From NCBI RefSeq assembly GCF_034190915.1, contig NW_026947484.1:140652982-140716981 (forward strand): a stretch of 64,000 nt of DNA, given 5' to 3'. Origin of the DNA: Cavia porcellus (taxonomy: Eukaryota; Chordata; Mammalia; Rodentia; Caviidae). The first letter of the stretch is position 1; each line of letters begins with the position of its first letter. The notes beneath the pieces were generated by a model. That model was not told where the DNA came from. It saw only the letters and a list, made by a program, of their open reading frames with translations, and did no database searches. Both the position numbers and the translations under genes were made by a program. Below are positions 40,701 to 52,700 of the stretch, in pieces.

Positions 40701-43700
40701 CTTGCCCCAGGTCGCTGTGCTCAGCAGGGATACGGGAGAGTCAGTACCTACGTCCTCTGTCATCAGTTTATGTTCTTGACACTTTTGCTCCCTGACCTCT
40801 TACTGCCCTACTCTCACAGACCTTCCTAGAAAACCAGGCACAGACACGTACAGGGTCTTTCTCTCATCAGTAAGGAGTTTTACAAAAAGGGACACAGGAC
40901 TCCCGACCATATATATGTCCTGTGTACAAAATCCAGTTGCACCAAGTGGAGGAGAGTAGGTTAGCAGACATGTTGGGATGCAGTTCAGTTCTAAAGTGAA
41001 ATGGTTGTTATCTTCAGAAAAAGACTGAGCCCAAAGCAAAATGGTATAATTGATCCAGTCTGTTATTAACATCTCTCCTACTTTTCAACATTTATTTCTT
41101 TTCCTTGTGCGTGCTTTTTCTTAATCTCCAAGCCACTTCAAATCCCTAGCTCCATCTAGGCTGTCCTTTCTTCCTCCCATACCAAAAGGAATTTGATGGA
41201 AGCACTCAATACCAGTCATTAATCACATAGAGTAAGTTGAGGGTCATATACTCTTTACTTAGGCCTTCTCTATAAGGGTAGAGGAAGGACTTTGTCCCTT
41301 GCTAAAAAATACTCAGTCATGTTTCAGTAAGAAGAAAGGTACTAGAAGAAAGTCAGAGTGAGTCTTTATCATCCTCAACGCCAGATCTTTCCAAATGGTA
41401 GGCAGGTCCTGTCCAGAGGCATTAATATTTTTGTAAAACATGTGGTACTGTTTCACTTTTCAGACCTCTGTGTAGGAGAAGAACCATGAGGTTTTCTTAG
41501 CAAGGGACTGTCCTGTGCTTGAAAGGCCATTTACTCTTTACACAAGTTGTCTAGGTCTCCTGGGTGCCTGGTTGAGAGGCCAAAGTTGGCAGAAGGTTGA
41601 TGGTATTTAGAGATCATGCAGAGAGTCTACATGTCAAATTCTGTCCCTCACCCTCAATAACCTACATTTTCATTTCCTGCCTCTCTTTGCATACTGATGG
41701 GATGGCTGCAGGGGCTGACCTGCTGGAAGAGCATTTGGGTGAGATCCGGAACCTGCGTCAGCGCCTGGAAGAGTCCATTTGCATCAACGACCGACTGCGG
41801 GAGCAGCTGGAACACCGGCTCAGCTCCGTTGCACGAGGGAGTGGTAGGGGCCCAGCTCGCCCTGTTTCTTGCTATAATCACGGCCCTCAAAGGACTTTGG
41901 ATATGCTTTACTTTACTTGTTCCTTGTAGACAGTCCAGCTAAAGGGGTGGGGCAAGTACTGTTATTCCAGTTAATGACATATCTGAGTTTAGAGGGTGTC
42001 TTTCCTCAGTGCAGAAGTAGGTTTCCTAACTTCTTGCCTCATCATTAACCTGTTTACAAACTGCTAACTGATCCTCTATGTCCCTGTGATTGGCATGTTG
42101 TCACTTTCCATGTCTGAAAGGAACCTCCCCTTTCCTAGATATCCTTGTCCCTCAGTTACATGCCCAAGCTGCTGTTTCTTGGAAGTCACCTTCCCCATGT
42201 GGTTTCCCTCTAGCACAGCTATATCTGTTGCATGTGATAACTGTATGCACAGAATCCACTGAGAAGAGGCACACACAAACTGGAATTGAGTCCATTGTGC
42301 TTTTGTTTGTCCCAGGCTTTGAGTCCCAGGACTTCCTTCTGAGTTGGGACTGCAGATATTTGGGAGATACAGAATGGGAAACTTTTAAAATAATCTCTAA
42401 CCCAAATGTATGTTTTCTTGGACAGGATCCAATTCTCATGTCTACAGTCAGGGAATGGAGTCCATGCCTCAAATCTACAATGAGAATAGAGTCCTCAGGG
42501 AAGAAAACCAGAGGCTTCAGGCTCAGCTGAATCACGTTTCTAGAGGTGAATAGCTAAAAACTACAAATGGTGGTTGACTCCTAGATCACTTTTATCCTGA
42601 CCACATAAATTACCAGTCCGAGAAGCAAAGTGATAGCTACCTGGATCCAGACTCTCAGTCTACAAAGAGCCACTTCCAGAGAAGGCCCATGGACCCTCAG
42701 TTTCCAAGGCTCTGGGGTGATTGGACTAGGAAGTCTATTGATTCTATACAGTCCACCTGCACATATCCAGAGTCCCCAGCTACCAACTTGTTTGTCATTT
42801 TGGGATGTATGTTAGTCAGCTTTCTTGTTACTGGGACACAATACCCAAAACTCACAATTTAAAGAAGGAAAGCTTTAATTTGGCTCACATTATAAAGAGT
42901 ATCATTCCATGGTCTTCTGGCACTGAGGCAGCAACATCATGGTGGGAAGGGCATGGCAGAGGAAAGCTGCTCACTTCATGGCACCCAGAAAGCAAGGAGA
43001 ACAGAGATATTCCCTCCAAACATGTGCCCCAGTGACCCACCTCTTCCAACCAGACCCTACGTCTTAACAGTGCATTCAGCGCTGACCCCATCAATGGACT
43101 GACCACTGATGAGTAGTACAACACCACTGTCATCCAATCACCTTGGAACACTTTAGACTTTTGGAGATCATGCTAGATCTAAACTATCACAGGCTGTGAT
43201 TTATCTGTTTTCACTCACAGCTGATTTGGACCCTACGAAAAAGACAGAACACACGTGCCTGTATTCCCTCTCATGTATTCCAAACTGCTGCTACTCTCCA
43301 TTTCCCTCTTGGTCCTGCTCTGCCATTCCTCTGACACATATCGCATTACTTCACTCATATATTCAGGCTGCTCTCTAATCAGTATTCCTATAACTGTGTT
43401 GGGAGGCACCAGCAAGTCACCTCTAGGATTTTCCCAGTTCTACTGCGGGGGGGGGGGGGGCGTCCTTAGCTTGGTATCATTTCCTATTTGGCTTTGGAGA
43501 CAGCTGACCTTCATGTTAATTGATTTGCTCAAACCAGTAACAAATTGTTTTTACTTACAAACAATTAGTAAATACTCATAAAAAGACTAAGAATTAAGGA
43601 TTCTTAGGATTAAGTCAGAATGAAGGACAAAAGACATTGAGAGATATTTCTAAATTAGCCATTTCCAAGTGAGAAGGCTGGAGAGGGAAATTCCCCTGCT

Positions 43701-46700
43701 GGGGACGATAACAAAAGTTAATGGATAGAAAGAAACAGAGCAGTTAAAGTACCGCTGCTTGCTTGGAAAAACTAAAACATGTCTCACAGGTGAAAAAATT
43801 ATAAGAGATTTAAGTGTGTACCATTTTCTGGGCCCAACTAACTCTGACCCCAGAGGACTGCCTGAATCTGCATCCTTATTTGCAGGGTCACTATTGATCA
43901 TCTTTGAGAATATGTGTTTAGAGAGATGCTGCCTTCCCAAAAAAAGAACAAATAGCCACATTTTTAAAATGATGAACACTATGTATTTTAAAAACCATAG
44001 ACAAGAAATCCTGTGGATCTTTGGCAAAATTCAAATAGGTTGTTGAACAGATGGTATATGTGCACCTAGAAAATGGTGAGCTTTAGAAACCAGAATATCT
44101 TCTTTAAAAATTAAGGAAACCATAATAAATCAGAGCACCAGGGCACTGTAGAAAAAGAGGTACACAGCCTCCAGTGTGTATGAGATACTGTGAACCAAAC
44201 ATTTTGCTTACTGGTACAAAATCTCCTTCTAAGCTGGGCTCACCAGGCCAGGTGTGCTCTGGCTCATGTTCTTGCTGAGCTTTGATGCCGCACCATGTTC
44301 CCCTGTGTTCTGCCCACTAGGGCACTCCCAGGAAACAGAATGCTTGAGGGAGGCTCTATTCTCTTCTCAATCCCGGCTTCAAGAGCTGGAGAAGGAAGTG
44401 GAGCAGCAGAAAATGGGGCAGCAGCAGCTTTTGGAAGACTTGCAGGAGAAGCAGCAGGAGATCATGCACTTCAGGGAAGAGCGTCTGTCCCTCCAGGAAA
44501 ATGACTCTAGGTAAGAGGGACCTGTTGATAGGGAAGGTGGTCTCATTCAGATTTAGAAAAAGGGAATATTAGCAAGACAGTAGTGTCCTCTTTTGGAAAC
44601 TTCATTTTCCTTTCTGTTATTTCTGCCTCACCAGTGACTTTGAGCAAAAAAAAATGGTATGTCTGGGAATACTTTTTGTGCTCCAAAGTAGAAAGGATGA
44701 AACTCTGTTATAGAAAGCTTCCTCATATCAGAGACTGAACAAAGAACATTCCTATGCTTCCAGTTAGATGCATTCACACGATTACCTTGAGACTGCAACA
44801 CCAGCATGAGTCTGAGTTATGCTTGTCCCCAGCATAAGCCCTGCAACAGCCTGACAGCAAGATAAGCACTGTAGGATCAGAGAGGAGACAGTGCAAGAGT
44901 CCTGGTCCTCTCTGAGGTAGCTAGTGCTGTAGCTTCATGCTAAATCACTGTGTCTAGTTGGCATCTTGGGCTAAAACTCCATGAAGCAAAGATGCGCTCA
45001 CAGGTTAAAATCCCAGTGGGGATGAATGGCCCTGCCAGCCCAGTGGACCCTTGCCTCTCTTTGGCAGGATGCAGCACAAGCTGGCCCTCCTGCAGCAACA
45101 GTGTGAAGAGAAACAGCAGCTCTTCCAGTCCCTGCAGTCAGAGCTACAGATCTATGAAGCACTTTATGGGAATTCCAAAAAGGACCTGAAAGGTAAATGT
45201 TCCCTCTCCCTCTTCTCTATAAAGGGCAAACATAAGATATTGGTGTTGTGAGCAAGATCCATCTTGGATGTCTTTAACAATAGCCCACAAGAATTAAACT
45301 TTACCTATTAGCCAGGAACAAATTAATCAGTGGGTTGATTTTTTTTGCCCAGAACACGGTTGTGTGTGTGCATGTGTGTGTATGTTTTAAATTCAAAGAA
45401 CTGTCCTAGAGCTGCTATCATTTGAAAATGTCTTAAGTATTATAAATAACAAATAATAACAGCCCATGCAGCCAATATTTTCTACCCTGACCTTATTCCC
45501 TAGTGAGAAGATAAAGAGATTCAAAGATAAAAACAAAAGAAAATATATTTTATAAAATACTATACACTGATAAGATTTAAATTTCAGGGATAGTTTTAAA
45601 TACCAATTGCTTTTACTGAGGTTGCTTGCCATCTGCTGAATTAGTAGACTAGTATTTGAGAACCTATATTTCCCTATTGGTCTTCTACAGCTGGAAAAGG
45701 ATATTTGAAGCACAATGTTAGCAAGTCATAGCAGTCTTAACTACTTTGTTTGTCACTGGCACACAATACCCAACAGCTACAAATTGAAGGAGAAAAGGTT
45801 TATTTTGGGCTCACAGTTTGTAGAGATTTCGATGTATAGCATGGCAGAGGAGCCTGGCAGAGGAATACTTGCTACATCATAGCATCCAAAAAGCAGAGGA
45901 ATCAAGGGTGGACCTGTAAAAGGATATATAACTTTCTGTATCACATGCACAGTGACCTGCCTCTTTGGACCAGGCTCCACCTCAAATAGCAAGTCAGCTG
46001 TAGTGCCCTATAATTCAGTCACCTTCCAAAGGTCCCACTTATGCTCACATGAGACATTGGGGATACTTAGCTATAAACCATAACACACAGTGTGTTATAA
46101 TGGAGGACTGATACCAGTGTTATGAAGTTTAACTGATAACGAATTGTAAATTTGATTTAAAAATATCAGTGATTGAAGTACAGGATGGGCAGACTGGCTC
46201 TTTAGCCATTCATGGGTTTAAGGACAGGGGAATTTGGAAGAAACAGTTTACATAAGGATATTACATAAGGAAGTTTTATGGAAAATTCAACTCAACCTGA
46301 GATCATAATACTGTGAATATGATATCCATGGTGAGACCTCGCCTAATACATAGTTAGATTTGGGGTTCATCTTGTAAAATGGACTTTGACATACTAGGAA
46401 ACTTAATGGAGACCAGAACCGCAATAGTATGCAACCAGAAATCCTGAACTTCTCAAAAAACTAAAAACTTTTTAAGCTTAGAAAAGATTATAAGGAGATG
46501 AGAAGTTGCTTCAAGTATGTATTTGAAGAATGATCAGATAAAGAACTCTGTGTTCTGTGGCCCTCCATTGACCTAAAAAAAGAGTGAATGGCAGAGGAAT
46601 TTAGAATAGAATTTTCACTGGGAAGAATGAATTTTCCTAAAATAGGATCTACTTTCTTAGTTGCTAGAACTCAAAATCCAGGACCTCTAAGTCTCACTAG

Positions 46701-49700
46701 GATGAGAGAATAGTTAGTGTACAAACCCTGGGCAAGTGTTGGGTCAGAAATGACACCAGTATGGGTGTGGAAGAAGCTCAGTATCAACGGAGTGAGAGGT
46801 CAGGTTGGTGAGAAGGAGAGTCACCATCTATGGAAAGCCTCTGTGTCAACATAAAGTTTATATACAATAAAATGCTTTTTTCTCAACAAAAGTTAGTGCA
46901 TGACGAAAACAGAAATTTAAGTTCCTCAGTCTGAAGAGGCATACTAGAGAGAGAGAAGATACTATGACATGGGGAATGTATTGACTGAATGGTGATTTGG
47001 GGAACATTAAAAGATAAGAGTTTAGAATAAGGTGCTATCGGGAAGATACCAGGGCATGGATACATGTAAAATATTTAAAAAGCAGCAAGTGAAATTTAGT
47101 GAGAATTTGATCTAGGGAAACAAAGAAGTATATCATAGATCTTAGGATTAATTTCTGAAGCCACATCACCTTGAAGTAAATCAACTTTTATGTCATTCTT
47201 TCTGTTCATGGGTCTTTTAGAATTCATTTCAAAGTATTATCACTAAAGCTCCATAATTGCTTATTTTTAATTCCCAAATCCATAATGATATATAATAAAA
47301 ACTTTTTCATAGTGTCATTTGGTGAGAAAACCTAACTGAAATGACCAGAGGATGCTCACAGTCTTTCATTATCTACATAATGAGAATATTCACATCATTA
47401 GAAATAATCTTGTAATGTGTTAAGGGCTGTGGGCCAGATGCAACAAGGTATAAACAGTATAAAGTAAGCATGGGGTTTATGACCTCTTGCCTTGCATAAA
47501 ACCCAAACCAGTTCTGCCTTTTGAAATACAGTTGGCTTTAAGATTTCCAGATAAAGAACTGTAGCCTTAGAGAATATTTCTCAGGTCTCTTCACCCTAGT
47601 ATGTAGAAATATGCGGGTGATGAAGACCAAGGGGAAGTTAAAAATGTTACTTAGTTAGGATCCTTACTCTAAGGTGCCTGCCTCCCATTCTTACATGCTT
47701 CCAAAAGGTCTTGGTGCCTTCCTCCCTCTTCTCTGATTTCTGAGTGTGGTGGTCTCTTGCTCACTGAGCCCCTGTCCTTCTGCAGTTTAGTGCTGACTCC
47801 TTGCCTTGAAGAACCTTGTTGTTTTGAAGAATACTGCAAAACTAAGGCTAATAAAGAAATGAAATAAACTTGTTATTGTCTACTAGTCAAATGTACGCTA
47901 CGTGCAAATGAGTAATTTGGATATGTGCCACCTCCATGTGCCTTGGTGGCTGCATCTGTATTATAAATGCATTAGCCAAGAGCTGGGATTATAGTGGGGT
48001 CCTTGGCACAAGGGAGTATCACAGAGCAGTGTTCTCACACGTGCTCAGGAATATTACTTGGGTCAGTGCCCTTTCTCTTCCTTCAGCTTTCCACCAGGAT
48101 GCCTGTCACCAAGTTCTTTTGAGCAGTGACTTAAACCACTTGGTGGCAGAGATCCGAGCTCTAAGAGGACAATTGGAGCAGAGCATTCAAATGAACAATT
48201 GTCTGCGGCTGCAGCTGGAGCAGCAATTGGACGCTGGTGCTGTGAAACCCACCTGTAGCCCCTCCTCCATTAGCCAGAACTTCTCAGTTGGCGACCCTGG
48301 AAAGAAGCAACTGCCCTTCCAAGGTAAGGAGAGAAGGGACATTAAGGCAGCTAGTGGGGAGGCACTAAGATGCTCATAGTGGTAGGGGCCATCATGCCTC
48401 GTCAGTATTTTTTACTTGCCTTGATCAATATTTTTTAAATTTCTATTTTATCAGCACATTTGCAGTATTAATAATTACATTCATCATGGGAAGTTGGTGC
48501 ATGAACATAACAAATCTTAATTCTTTTTTCATCCCTTTCCTTCCCTTTTCTCCCCACTCCCTTCATCTTTTGGTCCCTTCCCTTAAAAAAAAAAAAAAAA
48601 AAAAAGAAGAAGAAGAAGAAGATCTAGTGTCTCCCTGCTTCCTACAGTGGTACCTTGGTTGATGAACTTAATTCTTTCTATGATTCTGGTCACAAACCAA
48701 ACTAGTGGCAAACTCAGTCAAATTTCTCCCATAAGGTCAACATTGAACTTGACCATTGAAGTTTTTAAAAATTTTTATTTTAAAGAGAATAAAACACAAC
48801 AAAACAAAGCAGAATAAAGCCAACCAAAACAAAACAATGGAAGTAGTAAAGAACTTCAGAACAGAATAACAGAAAATCAACAATGGCTACCATAGTATAT
48901 CTTGCTATCCTCACAGTGGTTGTCCATACCATCAGTCACAACAAAATCAAACAAAATAAAACAGAATAAAGATATAATGTTGAATAAAACAAAACAATAA
49001 ATTGGAACAAACAAAGCAGTGAGAATACCACTGCACATTGTTATCTTCAAAATAGTTGCTCAAGTTACCAGACCTAGTGATAAAACAAAACAGTAAAATG
49101 AAACAAACATTGGATTTCAAAAGTAAGACAGGAGGAAATCCCCCACAGCTGACAGAGTGCACACCGCCATCCTCCAGGTAGATGCCCAGACCACCAGCCC
49201 AGGCCTGCAGAGCCAACCAAACAGTACAAGCATCGAGCTGTTCCCTTCCCCTCAGTTGCTATCATCTCATCCTGAGTCCTCTGAACCAGCAAGAGATGGG
49301 GCGGGGTATTGCTCTTCAGGTTTTTCAGCCCACATACCGTTTGGCTCACAGGAAGGCATGGTTTCTTTTCTGGCTAAAGCTGTTTCTGATCAGCATGGCA
49401 GGGCTAACAATTGAATTTGATTGGTTTGGGACCAATTTGATTTGTAACTGCAACTATGGAATGAAGTTATTAATCAAGGTACCACTGTATTTTGCTCTTT
49501 ATTTATATTTTAGGTTTCTCATGTAAGAGAAAAATTGTGATATTTACACTTTTATGTCTGATTTATTTCACTTAACATTATGGTCTCAAGGTGCATCCAT
49601 TTTCTATAAATTACTCAAATTTATCATTCTTTGTGGTAGAGTAATACTCCATTGTGAATGAATATCACATTTTCTTTATTCATTCATCTGTTGATGGACA

Positions 49701-52700
49701 GATGTGCCACTTTCAAGAGTTAGCTATTATGAGTTGTGCTGATATAAACATGTACTATGTACATTTGTATTTTGCCATAAGCATTATACTAGACACCATA
49801 CAAAATTATATTTAAAATTGAGTTTATAAAACTATGCTTAATACTTTTGAAAAGTAGAAGCTATTTTCTCTTTGAATATCCTTCAATTAAAGGAAGATAT
49901 CTTCATTTGGAAAAATGAAAACGTACCGAATAATATGACCCCGTGGCTCGTGTATTTTATTGTGACATATGGATGATAACTATGTGAGAGCTGAATCACA
50001 CCACCTAGATCTTGCATTGTGGGGACTATACTGTGAATGAGCTTGGGTGCAATGTGTTCCATGGCTCCTGGCACTGTGGTTGTGTTACTGTGATTGTCCT
50101 TACTCTTTAGATTCAGCTGTTTCCCCTCCAGTCCGGGATGTAGGCATGAGTTCTCCAGCTCTGGTTCTGTCCAGCTCTGCCTCTGCTCCTGGCTCAGGCC
50201 CTGCCACAGTCACCAGGACAAATGGTAAATATAAGAAAAAAGGGTGAGGAGATAATGATGTCAAATTCTTATTGCAAACAACTCTTGGTTCTCTGAAAAT
50301 GTGTCACCTGAAGTTAAAGATCTTTCTCTGCATGCTGCTTGGCTTATAGCTGTACTCCTTGCACTTTCTGTGGCTGTCTTTTTTGTCATTCTTCTTCCAA
50401 CTATTTTCCTGCTGCTCTGTTGTCACATCAGCACTCTGAAGTGTATTCATTCTTGAATGTGCTCTTTGTGTCCACATATTTGCTTGTCTGTGTCTTTTCT
50501 ACTCTGAAACCTACATTTATTAATAAATTTATCCTGAACACTTCACTTGCCAATAAGGCTAAAATTTGTCTTCTAGAAAGAGTTTATCATTATAAGATGA
50601 TAGAAGAAAAAATATAAACATATAGAACCAAGAATAGGTTTGTGGACTTCACCTACCTTATGTTTTTGAATGCTGTCTTTCTTGGTCCTGGCTTTGATCA
50701 CTCTCTCTATTGTTTGAACTGAAGATATTGTCATGAGTAACAGCAGTTCCTATTTTATTGTTGTTGTTGTTGTTCTTTTCTTTCAGAGCTGGCTTTGGAT
50801 GTTTCTCCAGTAAAGAAAGACCCTCCAAAGTTGGAGGGTGATGCTATTGATGGCTCCTTTGCCAACAAGTATGGTCGCCACGTCATAGGCCACATTGATG
50901 ATTACAGTGCTCTAAGACAGCAGGTTGGGGAAGGCAAACTGCTGGTCCAGAAGATACTGTCTCTTATGAGGCCGGCATTCAGCATCCCTGGCCTGGAAGT
51001 ACAGGGTGCGGAGGTAATCAGACCCTCAGCTGCTAGGTGCACTCTTCTCAGTTAGGTACCCTTTCTTCCTCTGATGGTACCTCCCCTCATTATTTCTTTT
51101 CATACTGTGTATCTCCCATCAGCTACAAAAGCATCCTCTATTTATTCTAACCAGGTCCTTTCTTCTCTTTCTCCTATTTTTATTATAAGTTCTAATCCGT
51201 TGGAGGTAAGGCTAACTGGATATTTCTCCTCAGAGTCAAAGAAAAGCCTATGCAGCATCGTTATCATCCGCAGCAGAGCATTTGTTAAGTGCTGACATAC
51301 ACACAGCATTGTACTGCATACCCTCTGGTAGCTTATTATCTATCTTGCTGGCATATGGCCATCTGTGCAGGCAGATTACAGTGAACCAGATAGACAGATA
51401 TTCAGAGAACTGGATCTGGATTGCCTTTATATGTGGAAAGGGTGAGATACCTGGCAGCCACGAGACTTGTTAAGGCTGAGTAGAGGCGGGGAAGAAATCA
51501 GCAAAGCCTCTCAGAGCACTTGGACCAGGCATCAGTGGCTGTGCTGTCTATGCCACTGAGCCCTGTAGATGCATAGGAACAGCCCTGGCTCCAAGGACCC
51601 TGCACTTAGACGCAAGACACAGGTCCAGTCCAGAAGAACAATAAGAGCCACGGTCACAGTGTAGGAAGTCTGTGCTGGACGTGCCTCGATGTAGAAACAG
51701 TCTTTTACTGCAGGCAAGGAGTGTAACAAGTTAAAGAGGACATAAAACAGGGATGAGTTATAAAAGCTTATAGGATACTCAGATGGAGGAGGGATTCCAT
51801 GTAATTTATTAGAGCTGCACTTAGGTCCTGGGCCAGCAGAGATAACCTGGGGTTTCATAGGCTCAAGCAGGCCCATAGTCTACATCACTCACAAAGGAAT
51901 GAACCCTGAGCTCAGGGTAAAATGTGGTATTTCAGTTTCAGTAGCATCCATGGCTCTCTACTCCTTTCCCCAGGTGCTGGGCAGCAAAGGAGTCCATGAG
52001 CTGCGGAGCAGCACCAGTGCCCTGCACAACACCCTGGAGGAGGCAGCGTCCCTCCTCTCCATGTTCTGGCGAGCAGCCTTGCCTAGTGCTCCCGGCCCTG
52101 TGCTGCCTGCCAAAGTGGTAAGAAGCCAGTGTCTTCTACTGGTTCCAACTGAGCAACTCTGGCCCCAGGATGATTCTTTTCTCTTAGCCCCACAGCTTTC
52201 CTGAAGGTCAGGAACTGCATGGTGAGTTGAGATTGACAGGACCTTAGGGGAGCATTCCAGAGGGAAACCCCAGGCCCATGGTGGCTGCTTTCATTAAAAT
52301 TTTGACTACATCCTTTCTCCTCCAACTCCCCACCCCACCCCCATGAAATCATGGAGGAGAAGGAAAGGAAACAGAGAAGCAGAGATATATTTACCCTGGT
52401 AATCCCTAAAAATATCCCATGTCTATCATCTGAAATCTGGCTGAGCTGAGAGTCAGGAACCTACTGAAGTTTTAATACTCCCTCTTCATCCATCAGATCT
52501 GCACAGTCAAAAGGTCACAGAAGGTCACCATGAGCTTGTGAGCCTCTCGTAGCTACTTCCTGGAATCCCAACATATCTTCAAGTTTGCATCTCCAGCCCA
52601 GGCCTGGGGAAAGCCAGCTACCTCTCAAGTCCTGTTGGGGCCGCAGTTGATTTTGACTGGCATACCCTTGGGTGGCAGAGTTCAATATATCCTTCTCCAG

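Larger units (their letters stand above)
42546..44320 (+). other. PDE4DIP: Intron 21
   Basis: 1.8 kb. Holds an antisense MaLR-type LTR at 42803-43192 and a 14-G homopolymer at 43447-43460. The rest is unassigned. Confidence 0.75.
48324..50110 (+). other. PDE4DIP: Intron 24
   Basis: 1.8 kb. A pyrimidine-rich tract and an A21/(GAA)n run (48586-48621) are followed by a Tigger-like transposon at 48645-49497, and then an antisense L1 fragment. Confidence 0.8.
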
